Source: Jeotgalibacillus soli (GTDB taxonomy: Bacteria; Bacillota; Bacilli; Bacillales; Jeotgalibacillaceae). From it: 64,000 nucleotides of DNA. The stretch covers positions 1 to 64,000 of the forward strand of contig NZ_JXRP01000006.1 of the NCBI RefSeq assembly GCF_000829435.1. Reading direction: 5' to 3'. Of the stretch, positions 44,180 through 53,701 are shown piece after piece. Under the pieces are notes generated by a model. The model was not told the DNA's origin. It did no database searches and saw only the letters and a program-made list of their open reading frames with translations. Both the position numbers and the translations under genes were made by a program. Numbering within the stretch: position 1 is the stretch's first letter; every line of letters starts with the position of its first letter.

Positions 44180-44307
44180 CTATTTCAACTTTCCTTCAGT
44201 CCGTAAATCCATTGAAAGCAGAAGTCTTCGTGCTGTATCGCTTGCTTCCACGCCTAAAAATGTCCTGGAATTAACGCGAAATAAGGTGTCAAATGCAACT
44301 GATCCAT
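44180..44307 (-). pseudogene. small minus-strand gene, apparently frameshifted
   Basis: GGAGGT 7 bases before an ATG at 44307 gives only MDQLHLTPYFALIPGHF. One frame over, the same DNA reads YGSVAFDTLFRVNSRTFLGV and on to TARRLLLSMDLRTEGKLK and a stop at 44180, more protein-like and with a terminator beyond. A single-base change near the start would explain this. Family unknown. Confidence 0.4.
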
Positions 44308-44370
44308 ATGTCCTACCTCCTCACAAGATTGTTGGTTTAATCAAGTGAACGACTCCAACCCCCTAAAAAT

Positions 44371-44415
44371 AAATATGTAATCGCTTTCATTTACATATTT
44401 ATCATAGGTGATAAA
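44371..44415. promoter_or_regulatory. cre site inside a larger palindrome
   Basis: AAATATGTAA (44371-44380) and TTACATATTT (44391-44400) are a perfect inverted repeat around TCGCTTTCAT; across it TGTAATCGCTTTCA (44376-44389) matches the cre consensus TGWAANCGNTNWCA at every position. TTTATCA / TGATAAA (44398-44415) is a second dyad. No sugar gene adjoins it now. Confidence 0.55.
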
Positions 44416-44553
44416 ATAAATAAAGTAAACATTTTAAATATTGTGTTATTTATGTATTTATCACAAAGACGAGAGTCGCACGTGCGTGAAAATTAGTTAA
44501 GTTTCAAAAATGGCTTCCCAAACTTAGATAAAAATAAAAGGAGGAAAAATGCT

Positions 44554-45021
44554 GTGATCATCAGTGAGAATAAGATTATATCAAAATCTGTTATGTCTGA
44601 AGATCAAAAATATCGCTATAGCTTAACAAAGGAATGGAATCCAGATAAAAAGAAAGCAGCGGTAATTATGCTGAATCCAAGTAAGGCTAATTCATTGAAG
44701 CTTGATATTACGATTATGAGGTTAACGAATTATTTTGTTGATAATGACTATGGGGGATTTGAAGTAGTAAATTTATTTGCGTTTATGTCGTCTACACCAA
44801 AAGAATTAAAGAACAGAGATACAGCTTTTGAAGCACAAAATGATGCTTTTATTATTGAGTCAGCAAAATGTTACGAGAAGATTATTATCGCATGGGGTTC
44901 CGACAATAATAAATATGTATCAAGGAAAAGAGAGGTAATACAGCTATTGCAGCCATACAAAGAAAAGCTGTTTGCATTTGTAGATGAAAAAGGAAAAAAA
45001 CAAGGCATCCGAGGGACTTAA
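44554..45021 (+). CDS. DUF1643 family protein
   Basis: 155 aa from GTG 44554 (AGGAGG 11-16 bases upstream; a nearer ATG is followed at once by a stop). The family core is clear: YRYSLTKEWNPDKKKAAVIM then LNPSKAN, FEVVNLFAFMSSTPKELK and KIIIAWGSDN. The end (KQGIRGT) looks slightly shorter than usual. Function unknown; such proteins are scattered in bacteria and phages. Confidence 0.8.
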   Translation: MIISENKIISKSVMSEDQKYRYSLTKEWNPDKKKAAVIMLNPSKANSLKLDITIMRLTNYFVDNDYGGFEVVNLFAFMSSTPKELKNRDTAFEAQNDAFIIESAKCYEKIIIAWGSDNNKYVSRKREVIQLLQPYKEKLFAFVDEKGKKQGIRGT

Positions 45022-45203
45022 CAGAAAAATGGGTCCTTGACCGTTTTTATATCTAATTTTACTAGCAAAATGCTACTCAGGAATATTTGCTTTGAAACAA
45101 TAAAATAACCATCTGATAATAAAAGGTCTCAGGACCCCTGCCTGACGAACCTTTTAGAAAATAACGCACATTTGTCACAAACTCATCAATCTCCAAGCAT
45201 GCA

Positions 45204-45257
45204 TTGCCTCTACAAATCATATATAATATAAATATAACATTGTGAAATATTTCACTA
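45204..45257 (+). promoter_or_regulatory. cydDC promoter with Rex-like operator
   Basis: TTGCCT (45204-45209), 17-bp spacer, TATAAA (45227-45232). Just downstream TTGTGAAATATTTCACTA (45240-45257) matches the Rex box TTGTGAANNNNTTCACAA at all but one fixed position. In B. subtilis Rex represses cydABCD when NADH is low, so redox control is likely here too. Confidence 0.75.
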
Positions 45258-45317
45258 ACTCAACGAGCTGAATTTCATAAGTCAATACAGTATCGAATGT
45301 TGGGAGATAATGATGAT

Positions 45318-47051
45318 ATGAACGAACTAAAACATATTGCCAAAAAGTATAAAGGGGCAAGGCTGTTTCTAATTTTAACGGCTGTACTGACGGGTGCGGT
45401 CATCATTGGACAGGCCTATTTCTTTGTCGCGATTGTAGATCGCATTTTTATAAGAGGGCAGTCATTTGAAGAGATTGTCCCATTTTTGGGCGGCTTAATG
45501 ATTGTGCTTATTGCCAGAGCGGCACTTACGTATGTAAGTGGACGAGTGGGCGTGAGGATGGCCGCGAGGGTGAAGGCGGATTTCCGAAGAAAGCTTTTGG
45601 AAAAGTACTCAAGGAACCCTATTCAGGCCTCATTGCAAGGGCAGTCTGGTCAAAAAGTAAGTGTCATGATGGATGCTGTGGATGAGATTGACAGCTATTT
45701 CAGCCGATACATTCCGCAGGTGATTCAAGCTTCTGTCATTCCGCTGATGATTGTGGTCACGGCCTTTACTCAGCATTTTTACACGGGGCTTCTGATGATG
45801 ATCACGGCGCCGTTTATTCCAATATTCATGGCGATTATCGGGATGAAAACAAAGGATAAGTCAGAAGAGCAAATGGAGAAGCTGGCCGCTTTTTCCGGCC
45901 GTTTTCTTGATACGCTGCAGGGACTGACCACGCTTAAATTATTTGGACGCTCTTCGCAGCAGAAAGAAAAAATTCGCGAAAGCAGCATAGGTTTTCGCGA
46001 TGCGACGATGGCTGTATTGAAGGTTGCCTTTATTTCCTCATTGATGATGGAGTATATTTCCACACTTGGTATGGGATTGATCGCACTTGAGCTTGGTCTC
46101 CGTCTTGTTGTGTTCGAGAGCGTTACCTTCTTTACGGCTTTCTTTTTACTCGTTTTGGCACCGGAGTTTTATTTATCGCTGAAGGAGCTAAGCAGTGCTT
46201 TCCATACGGGACGCGGCAGTATGGGGGCAGCGAAAAAAGTAACAGAAGAATTAAATAAAACAGAGCAAGCGGTTATGTGGGGAGACGCTAGCCTAAACAA
46301 CGGCACTACACCGCCAACTGTCGAGCTGAGCGGAGCAGGCTTTCAATATGGTAAAGGTGGCTTTGCAGTAAAAAATATAAAAACGGAGATCCCATCATAC
46401 GGACAAGTCGCCATTGTTGGACGAAGCGGCGCCGGGAAAACAACCTTGCTGCATATGATGGCAGGACTTGTTGGACCTACTGAAGGAGAGATCCTAGTTA
46501 ACGGTCGTTCACTGTACGATTATAAGGAAGCCGAGTGGTTCGATCAATTAAGCTATATTTCACAGCATCCATACCTTTTCTCAGGAACGTTTGCAGAAAA
46601 TATTGCGATTGGAGGAAAAGCGGACGCAACGCATGCCGAAATCGAGCAGGCAGCTGAAAAGGCCGGTATTTCCAATCTAATTCAGTCGCTTGAACAGGGC
46701 TATGATACTCCGATTGGTGAAGCTGGAAGAGGACTTTCAGGAGGAGAAAAGCAGCGGGTGGCCATTGCTAGAGCCTTTTTGAAACGGCCGTCTGTCATCC
46801 TTTTTGATGAACCAACGACAGGGCTTGATCTACAGACAGAAAGAATTTTACAGGCATCAATTGAAGAATTGGCGAAGACGTCAACCGTCATTACCGTTGC
46901 TCACCGCCTCCATACGATCCGAAATGCGGACAAGATTCTGTTTTTAGAAAATGGAAAGCTTGTTGCACAAGGAACACACGATGAGCTGATCGTATCGGTG
47001 GCAGAATATCGCAGTATGGTGTCTGTACAGCAAGGAGGTGCTGCAGAATGA
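45318..47051 (+). CDS. cydD: thiol reductant ABC exporter subunit CydD
   Basis: 577 aa ABC half-transporter: six membrane segments (to about residue 310), then an ATPase with Walker A GRSGAGKTT, signature [15 protein letters not shown] and Walker B VILFDEPTTGLD. The FLDTLQGLTTLKLFGRS motif is typical of CydD. With CydC it exports cysteine/glutathione and is needed for cytochrome bd assembly. The start ATG 45318 follows GGGAGA by 9 bases. cydAB are not in the window, unlike the B. subtilis cydABCD operon (where this gene is named cydC). Confidence 0.92.
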   Translation: MNELKHIAKKYKGARLFLILTAVLTGAVIIGQAYFFVAIVDRIFIRGQSFEEIVPFLGGLMIVLIARAALTYVSGRVGVRMAARVKADFRRKLLEKYSRNPIQASLQGQSGQKVSVMMDAVDEIDSYFSRYIPQVIQASVIPLMIVVTAFTQHFYTGLLMMITAPFIPIFMAIIGMKTKDKSEEQMEKLAAFSGRFLDTLQGLTTLKLFGRSSQQKEKIRESSIGFRDATMAVLKVAFISSLMMEYISTLGMGLIALELGLRLVVFESVTFFTAFFLLVLAPEFYLSLKELSSAFHTGRGSMGAAKKVTEELNKTEQAVMWGDASLNNGTTPPTVELSGAGFQYGKGGFAVKNIKTEIPSYGQVAIVGRSGAGKTTLLHMMAGLVGPTEGEILVNGRSLYDYKEAEWFDQLSYISQHPYLFSGTFAENIAIGGKADATHAEIEQAAEKAGISNLIQSLEQGYDTPIGEAGRGLSGGEKQRVAIARAFLKRPSVILFDEPTTGLDLQTERILQASIEELAKTSTVITVAHRLHTIRNADKILFLENGKLVAQGTHDELIVSVAEYRSMVSVQQGGAAE

Positions 47052-48763
47052 AGGATTTAGCACATGTAATGAAGCTAACAGTAATGGAAAAAAAGGATAT
47101 ATTTCTTTCGATTATCTGTGGTTTCATTGCCGGCATTACGTCAGTTGGTCTCTTTGCTTCCAGTGGTTATCTCATTTCAAAGGCAGCGCTTCTTCCGCCA
47201 TTACATGCGCTGACCGTAATGATCGCATTATTGAAAATGTTTGGCCTGGCAAGGGCCTTCAGCCGTTACTGGGAGCGTTATTATTCACACCGTGCGACTT
47301 TTACAATGTTAAGCAATATACGGGTCTCATTTTTTGAAAAGCTTGAGCCGTTAGCACCTAGAATCTTTCAAAAATACCGAAGCGGAGATCTTCTGGCACG
47401 TATTGTTGGAGACGTAGAGAGCTTACAAAACTTCTTTTTGCGTGTTTATTATCCGCCGATTGTGCTGGTAATTGTCTTTTTAAGCACGATTTTCTTTACG
47501 ACCTTTTTCTCGAGTTACGTGGCGCTTCTTTTGCTGTTGGGGTTGATTTTAACTGGATTTGTCGTTCCAGCATGGTTCGCCTATAGCCAGCGTAAAATCC
47601 ACAGTCAAGTAAGGGAAGGACGCGGGGCATTATCGACAGAAGTAACGGAGCTTCTATATGGCTTTCGTGATTTGAAAATTTATCAAAAGCTTGAGAAAAA
47701 AGAACAGCAGCTGACCCAATCCTCCGATGCGTATATTAAAGAGCAGGAAAAAGAAGGTATTCAGGAGATGTTTAACCATTCCGTCAATACAATGGTGTCA
47801 TTGTTCATTTCCTGGTCTGTTCTTGCGCTTGGCGCTTATTTAGTGGTGGACGGGCAATTGGAAGGACTGTTTCTTGCGATGCTTGTCATGATTTCGCTGA
47901 CTGTTTTTGAAAATGCGACACCTATGGCATTAGTCCCAAGCCACTTTGAAGACAATCGTCGAGCGGCTACACGCCTCTTTTCTGTAGTAAGTGAAGAGCC
48001 AGAAAAAGAAAAAGAGCCAATTGTGGAGCTTCCCGGCCAAAAATCATTGTCCATTGAAATGAACGATGTAACGTTTGCCTTTCCAGATGAAATTCGGCCG
48101 GCATTGGTTCATGTGAGCATTCATTTGCCTGCAGGCACAAAAACAGCGATTGTCGGGCCAAGCGGCTCAGGGAAGTCAACATTACTTCAGCTTATCTTGA
48201 AAATTCGAGCAGCAAACGAAGGGGAGATAAGGATCGATGGTAATTCCATTTCCCACGTTAAACAAGTGGATCTATGGGCAAAATCAAATGTCGTGTTGCA
48301 GGAAAACCACTTTTTCTACGGTACGATTCGTGAAAACCTGCTGCTTGCTAAAGATGGATTAACGGATGCGGAAATGGAAGCTGCACTTGCAAACGTAAAG
48401 CTAGAGCAGTTTTCTTTAGATGACGAAGTCTTTGAAAAGGGTGAAAATCTGTCAGGTGGAGAAAAGCAGCGGATGGCCATAGCCCGCGCTATGCTGAAGG
48501 GTGAGCATTTATGGTTCTTTGATGAACCAACCTCCTCCGTCGATGCACTGACTGAACAGCAGATCTATGGTCATCTTTTTCAACAGGCAGCTGAGGATAC
48601 GCTAATACTCATCAGCCATCGCTTGACTGGGCTCGAAAAAATGGATCAAATTATCGTAATGGAAAATGGAAAGGTAATTGAATTTGGGACATTTAATGAG
48701 CTTATGGATAAAAAGGGCTACTTCTATGAAATGAAACAGATTGAGAAAAGTGTGTTGATGTAG
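47048..48763 (+). CDS. cydC: thiol reductant ABC exporter subunit CydC
   Basis: 571 aa partner of CydD, overlapping it by 4 bases (ATGA). Six membrane segments, with SRYWERYYSHRATF and LYGFRDLKIYQ typical of CydC, then Walker A GPSGSGKST, signature LSGGEKQRMAIARAM and Walker B WFFDEPTSSVD. The two form a heterodimer in the membrane. Named cydD in B. subtilis. Confidence 0.92.
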   Translation: MKDLAHVMKLTVMEKKDIFLSIICGFIAGITSVGLFASSGYLISKAALLPPLHALTVMIALLKMFGLARAFSRYWERYYSHRATFTMLSNIRVSFFEKLEPLAPRIFQKYRSGDLLARIVGDVESLQNFFLRVYYPPIVLVIVFLSTIFFTTFFSSYVALLLLLGLILTGFVVPAWFAYSQRKIHSQVREGRGALSTEVTELLYGFRDLKIYQKLEKKEQQLTQSSDAYIKEQEKEGIQEMFNHSVNTMVSLFISWSVLALGAYLVVDGQLEGLFLAMLVMISLTVFENATPMALVPSHFEDNRRAATRLFSVVSEEPEKEKEPIVELPGQKSLSIEMNDVTFAFPDEIRPALVHVSIHLPAGTKTAIVGPSGSGKSTLLQLILKIRAANEGEIRIDGNSISHVKQVDLWAKSNVVLQENHFFYGTIRENLLLAKDGLTDAEMEAALANVKLEQFSLDDEVFEKGENLSGGEKQRMAIARAMLKGEHLWFFDEPTSSVDALTEQQIYGHLFQQAAEDTLILISHRLTGLEKMDQIIVMENGKVIEFGTFNELMDKKGYFYEMKQIEKSVLM

Positions 48764-48775
48764 CCAATTAAAGGC

Positions 48776-48810
48776 AGAACGAAATCACTGTGATTTTGTT
48801 CTGTTTTTTT
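48776..48810 (+). terminator. terminator of cydDC
   Basis: AGAACGAAATCAC / TGATTTTGTTCT stem followed by seven T residues. The next 300 bases, to the helicase, hold no further gene. Confidence 0.88.
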
Positions 48811-49113
48811 ATGGGAAAAATATTCTTGCTCATTGACCCTCACGATGCGTAATACTTTATAGTGACTAATGAAGGGATTTCAAAACGATGTCTTTAGTGA
48901 TTGTGATGATAAATGGCAATTCAGTTAATAAATAACAAAACCCATATATAGTCATTCATGTTCTCCTAAATTAAAAATAAGATTGTAAAATCATTGCGAA
49001 AAAAATGTCGTTTAAAGCAAAGCCTCTATCCTATGTACTCGAATTTTATCATTTCAATGCCGCACTCTGGTAAAATGTTTACATTATGATTAACAAGATA
49101 GGGAGTTCTTTAT

Positions 49114-51294
49114 ATGGTTGTAAAAGTGGATTTCTTTGATCGCAAAAAAAGAGAGCTGGGGGTTTCATTAAATGAAGTTCAAAAGAAGGCGGTTTTACAG
49201 ACTGAAGGAGCTTTATTGCTGTTAGCCTCGCCAGGTTCAGGAAAAACAACGACGATCATTATGAGGATTGGCTATTTAATCGAAGAAAAGGGCGTTGACC
49301 CTTCAAGGATTAAGGGAGTAACGTTTAGTAAAGCTTCGGCAATGGACATGAAAGAACGTTTCGTACGCTTTTTCCCGGAGCTTGAGCCGGTAGATTTCTC
49401 TACAATCCATAGTCTCGCTTTTGAAGTAGTAAGAGAGCATTTCTACAAAGAGAGTATAAAGTATCAGCTTATAGAAGGCGCTGCAGATATAAAGGATCCA
49501 TCTTTTATGAATAAAAAGCTTATGCTGCGCAAAATTTATCAAGATTACGCAGGGGAGAATATAACGGAAGATCAGCTGGAGGAGCTCGCAACTTATATCA
49601 GTTTTATAAAAAACAAGCTTATAAAGAAAAATCATTGGTCAACGGTACCTTGTGATGTTCCCCATGCAGAACAAATCTTTGAAGAGTACGAAAAAGTAAA
49701 AAATGCGAATCCGGGTCAGCTTTTGTTGGATTATGATGATATGCTCACGATTGCGAATGAAGCGTTAGAACAAAACCCATATCTTTTGAGAAAGTATCAG
49801 CAGCGCTATGATTACGTACTGACGGATGAAAGTCAGGATACATCATTAGTGCAGCATTCAATCATCGAAAAGCTGGTAAGGGGTCATGGGAATATTTGCG
49901 TTGTTGCTGATGATGATCAGTCCATCTATACATGGAGAGCAGCTGAACCTCAATATTTATTAGATTTTAAACAGGTATATCCAAAAGCCAAGATAGTAAA
50001 AATGGAGCAAAATTATCGCTCCTCAAAAGAGATAGTAGAAGTAGCCAATCAGTTTATAAAGCGCAATAAAAATCGTTACGATAAAAACATGTTTACGGAA
50101 AATGAATCAGCGAAGCCGGTTGTGATAAAGGTTTTCCCGGATTATGAAGACCAATCGAAATACTTGGCACAGGAATTGTCCAAGCTGCAAAGCTATAAGA
50201 ATGCAGCCGTTCTATACCGCAATAATGCCTCATCCATTTTATTAATTAATGGATTTGAAAGGGCGGGCATTCCTTTTTATATGAAAGATTCTGATAACCG
50301 CTTTTTCTCTCATTGGATCGTTGAAGATATTTTAAATTTTATGCGCGTTACCTTTAATGAAGTCCGGATAGACATATTTGAGAAAATTTATACGAAATTT
50401 AATGGTTACGTAACTAAACAGCAGATGTGGGAGCTTAAAAAAATTGCGAATGGGCAATCAGTTTTTGATAATCTGTTAAATATGGTTGAGTTAAAGGGCT
50501 ATCAAATTAAACAAATCAAGGCGTGCAAGGAAACCTTCCAGCAGATGAAGGGAAAAACACCGTTTCATGTCATTCGTTTAATTCGTGAAGATTTAGGCTA
50601 TGAAAAAGCATTGGAAAAGATGAGCCAGCGTTTAGGTTTCAAAATGGATGCGCTGCTTGATATTTTAAACACATTGGAAGAGATTTCAGGCAGTTTGAAT
50701 ACGATGACTGAATTTGCGAATCGTTTAAAGCACTTGGAATCCATGATGAAAACATCGAAGGTTAATAAGGGGCAAAATGCGGTTACATTATCCACACTCC
50801 ATAGCTCAAAAGGACTGGAGTTTAAAAAAGTGTACATGACTGATTTAATTGATGGCATTATTCCTTCCAAGTCTGATAATGAGGCCAAAAAGGAAGGAAA
50901 TCTTAACCCGATGGAAGAAGCCGCGCGTCTTTTCTATGTGGGGATGACAAGAGCTGAAAAGGAGTTAGAACTCATCTCCTATCGAAAAAGAAATAAAAAG
51001 AATACAAAGCCGTCAGTTTTCTTGCTTAATGTGGCGTATATTCTTGATCCGCAGAAGGAAAAAGAAGCGGGTCAAAAATCGGATGGTAAAAAACCGGAGA
51101 TCCCGCATAATCCTAATGCACTCACGAAGGTTTCACAGCTTATCGTCGGTTCTGCAGTAAAGCACCGTGTATTTGGCAGAGGTGAAATACTTGGCTTTGT
51201 TGAAGAGGGAATCGAAATTCGATTTCAAGCAGGGGTTAAAAAGCTGTCGATTGAAAGGTGTTTGACGATGGGGCTTTTGGAACCGGCAGACTAA
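49114..51294 (+). CDS. UvrD/PcrA-like superfamily 1 helicase, YjcD type
   Basis: 726 aa. Helicase motifs in order: Q-motif LNEVQKKAVLQ, motif I LASPGSGKTT (about residue 38), motif II LTDESQDTS, motif III ADDDQSIYTWR, motif IV QNYRSSKEI, motif V TLHSSKGLEFKKVY, motif VI FYVGMTRAEKELELI. A C-terminal tail (VGSAVKHRVFGRGEILGF) forms the small beta domain of UvrD relatives. Shorter than UvrD/PcrA in its 1B/2B parts, close to B. subtilis YjcD. DNA repair or replication restart; exact role unknown. Confidence 0.9.
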   Translation: MVVKVDFFDRKKRELGVSLNEVQKKAVLQTEGALLLLASPGSGKTTTIIMRIGYLIEEKGVDPSRIKGVTFSKASAMDMKERFVRFFPELEPVDFSTIHSLAFEVVREHFYKESIKYQLIEGAADIKDPSFMNKKLMLRKIYQDYAGENITEDQLEELATYISFIKNKLIKKNHWSTVPCDVPHAEQIFEEYEKVKNANPGQLLLDYDDMLTIANEALEQNPYLLRKYQQRYDYVLTDESQDTSLVQHSIIEKLVRGHGNICVVADDDQSIYTWRAAEPQYLLDFKQVYPKAKIVKMEQNYRSSKEIVEVANQFIKRNKNRYDKNMFTENESAKPVVIKVFPDYEDQSKYLAQELSKLQSYKNAAVLYRNNASSILLINGFERAGIPFYMKDSDNRFFSHWIVEDILNFMRVTFNEVRIDIFEKIYTKFNGYVTKQQMWELKKIANGQSVFDNLLNMVELKGYQIKQIKACKETFQQMKGKTPFHVIRLIREDLGYEKALEKMSQRLGFKMDALLDILNTLEEISGSLNTMTEFANRLKHLESMMKTSKVNKGQNAVTLSTLHSSKGLEFKKVYMTDLIDGIIPSKSDNEAKKEGNLNPMEEAARLFYVGMTRAEKELELISYRKRNKKNTKPSVFLLNVAYILDPQKEKEAGQKSDGKKPEIPHNPNALTKVSQLIVGSAVKHRVFGRGEILGFVEEGIEIRFQAGVKKLSIERCLTMGLLEPAD

Positions 51295-51303
51295 GAAGAC
51301 AGC

Positions 51304-51336
51304 ACAGCGTCCGCTTTTAGGACGCTGTTTTTTTTA
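51304..51336 (+). terminator. terminator after helicase gene
   Basis: CAGCGTCC / GGACGCTG stem followed by eight T residues. Confidence 0.92.
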
Positions 51337-51349
51337 TAGGAGAATGTGC

Positions 51350-51583
51350 TTATTGTTGACCATTATTGCGTGCTTTTGCTTCATCCATGATTTCAGCGCG
51401 CATTCCTTCTATACTGTGTCTGCGGCGTTCGTTTTTTGCTTTAATAGCCCCAGCGTTATTGCCCTCAGTAAAAGCAAGTGTTTCTTCAGCAGCTTCCATA
51501 TTTTCAATTGTATTTACTACCATCTCTTGCAGTTTTTCTACGTTATCAGATCGATCATCTGGTTTTGGCTTGTTATTAGTCAT
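51350..51583 (-). CDS. tlp: small acid-soluble spore protein Tlp
   Basis: 77 aa, very hydrophilic. KPDDRSDNVEKLQEMVVNTI, NMEAAEETLAFTEG and KAKNERRRHSIEGMRAEI line up with Tlp of B. subtilis. Made in the forespore. GGAGG precedes the ATG. A forespore-specific (sigma-G type) promoter is expected upstream but I could not single one out. Good evidence that the organism forms endospores. Confidence 0.95.
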   Translation of the reverse strand: MTNNKPKPDDRSDNVEKLQEMVVNTIENMEAAEETLAFTEGNNAGAIKAKNERRRHSIEGMRAEIMDEAKARNNGQQ

Positions 51584-51855
51584 AGTAATTCCTCCTTATT
51601 ATGAATGTGACACATATGATAATGTGTCCATTTCAAGCAAGACTATTCTAAAAAGAAGGATAAATATCAAGAATCGATTCAACTAACAATGGTTTCAGCA
51701 GTGTTGAAATATGGAAGTAAAACGGGTGTATTGTAAATTTTTCTGAAATTTCGACATTATATGGTTACACCATGTTAGTTATACGTTAAAATAATGTCAA
51801 TATTAATAAACTTATATAAGGCAGCGTTTTGGTTAAAACTTGGGGGTGTATATAA

Positions 51856-53148
51856 GTGAAAACGAATATCCAATTGACTAAAAATTTACAAGTCTCTTCC
51901 GGGGGGCACATCCTGTACCTGTATGACGAAATTGATCGGTACGTAAGAAATGCTGTATCATATATCGTAACGGGATCTCAGGAAAATCATCATATTTTTT
52001 TTATTGATCGAATGGAGCGTTTTCAACTAATAAACGAGGAACTTAAAACGCGGTTGTCCAAAGAGGATTTAAAAAAGGTTCACTTCATTGATAGCTATGA
52101 TTTTTACAATTTGAATGGAGATTTTAACACCTCTATAATTGTTGATTATTTTCAGAAAATTGTTCAACCGCTGATTGAAAGCGGTACGCCATTTCGTACA
52201 TGGGCTCATGTGGAATGGAATGAACAAAAAGAAATTTTTTCGCGATTGGTTGAGTATGAAACGTCTGCGGACACGGCTGTCAATGATTTGAAAATCATCT
52301 CCGTTTGTGCGTATAGCGGGGCACGAATTACATCATCCATCCAAATTAAAATGATGAGTAATCATGAATATGTGATGACAGATGATGAACTGCTGCAATC
52401 TCATTTATACAAAAAGAAAAAAGTGGTGTTCCCTTCCCTCTCAATTCAGGCAGAGATCCAATCTGAAATGGATTTATATAAACGTAAATTAGACTTCATT
52501 AATGTTATTTCTCATGAGGTTCGCAATCCATTAACCGTTATCAAGGCATATGGCAGCTTGATTTTATCCAATGAACAAAAATTAAGTGAGGACGGAGTAA
52601 AAAAATTAAAGTCAATTGTTGATTATGTAGATGTGATCGACCATGAAATTACAAATATTATTCGAACCGAACAAATGCTGTCTGCGGATGAATTATGGAA
52701 ACTTGAACGCATTGACCCGCTGACCGCCATAGATGAAGTCCTTTACTTTATGAATACAAAGGCACGGTGCGAGAACATTGAGCTCGTAACGAATATCTCA
52801 CTGCCGAATATATGTATTAATAGTAATGTAATCGGTTTCAATTTGCTTTTGTCAAATCTTTTAAGTAATGCCATTAAATATAGCTATGAAAAAAAAGAAG
52901 TTTACTTAGCAGCCTATGTTAAAAATAAGGATTTGGTTATAACAGTAAAGGATTATGGGATAGGCATGGCTGAGCATCAGGTTGCTAAACTTTTTTATAA
53001 GTATGAAAAAATGAATTTAGAAAAAACTGGGCAAGGGGTAGGGATGTACACCGTAAACCTGCTGGTGAAACATTTTCAAGGCAGTATTTATGTTAAGAGT
53101 AAAGTGAATGAAGGAACAGAAATTCGAGTTGAATTTCCTCTACTATAA
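51856..53148 (+). CDS. soluble histidine kinase with N-terminal MEDS domain
   Basis: 430 aa from GTG 51856 (GGGGGTG upstream). Residues 1-190 look like a MEDS (DcmR-type sensory) domain: GGHILYLYDEIDRYVRNAVS, NHHIFFIDRMERF, CAYSGARITS. A kinase core follows: the phospho-acceptor His220 in SHEVRNPLTVIKAYGSL, N-box LLSNLLSNAIKY, G1 VKDYGIGM, and G2 GQGVGMYTVN. No membrane segment, so the signal is cytosolic. No response regulator gene is adjacent. MEDS binds small molecules in methanogens and in DcmR; here the ligand is unknown. Confidence 0.82.
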   Translation: MKTNIQLTKNLQVSSGGHILYLYDEIDRYVRNAVSYIVTGSQENHHIFFIDRMERFQLINEELKTRLSKEDLKKVHFIDSYDFYNLNGDFNTSIIVDYFQKIVQPLIESGTPFRTWAHVEWNEQKEIFSRLVEYETSADTAVNDLKIISVCAYSGARITSSIQIKMMSNHEYVMTDDELLQSHLYKKKKVVFPSLSIQAEIQSEMDLYKRKLDFINVISHEVRNPLTVIKAYGSLILSNEQKLSEDGVKKLKSIVDYVDVIDHEITNIIRTEQMLSADELWKLERIDPLTAIDEVLYFMNTKARCENIELVTNISLPNICINSNVIGFNLLLSNLLSNAIKYSYEKKEVYLAAYVKNKDLVITVKDYGIGMAEHQVAKLFYKYEKMNLEKTGQGVGMYTVNLLVKHFQGSIYVKSKVNEGTEIRVEFPLL

Positions 53149-53156
53149 GTTTGATG

Positions 53157-53186
53157 AGACCATCCGTTAATTGGATGGTCTTTTTA
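53157..53186 (+). terminator. terminator after MEDS kinase gene
   Basis: GACCATCC / GGATGGTC perfect stem then five T residues. Confidence 0.88.
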
Positions 53187-53378
53187 CATAAGGAGAAAGG
53201 GAAGATAACGTGACAATTAAAGGGGTAAACCATCTTAAAAAGCTGTTTATTACTAGAACAGCCTTATTACTTTATCATCCAAATTTTGTTTAAGACCTTC
53301 CCGTGTATGTGGTCTTCTTAATCAACAATTTATCCTCTCTGCTATTTATGGGAATAAGTCATGCAAACGTCATAAATA

Positions 53379-53573
53379 TCATTGGTTTTGAGACTGCTGA
53401 CCTTGTTGTCCTCCGCCTGGTATTCCCATCATATTAGAAGCAATAGATGGCATCATATTTCTCATTTTTCCGCCATTCCCGCTGAACATTTGATAAGCAG
53501 CAAGCCCGACTCCTACTGAAGCCATAACTGGTAAAATTTTATTCATTTTCATATTTGTTTTCAACTTCGTCAT
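53379..53573 (-). CDS. small membrane-associated protein, YrzQ/DUF3918-like
   Basis: 64 aa from ATG 53573 (AAAGGTG upstream; a longer frame to 53666 lacks a site). MNKILPVMASVGVGLAAYQM forms one short membrane helix, then a Gly/Gln-rich tail (MGIPGGGQQGQQSQNQ). Resembles the DUF3918 group of small bacillar proteins. Function unknown. Confidence 0.65.
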   Translation of the reverse strand: MTKLKTNMKMNKILPVMASVGVGLAAYQMFSGNGGKMRNMMPSIASNMMGIPGGGQQGQQSQNQ

Positions 53574-53701
53574 CACCTTTCTTATTATATTGTTCATTAC
53601 TTGAACGTTCTTATCATGGCTTAAAAAAAATGAAACAACCACGGAGATTGTTCCCAATATAGACAATCATAAAAAGCCTGTTCGCTGGAACCATAGAGAT
53701 A

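Noticed and set aside
53210..53293. 27-codon frame beginning like a VOC/glyoxalase protein (TIKGVNHL)
   Set aside because: Only nine residues look family-like and the frame stops soon; too little to call a gene.
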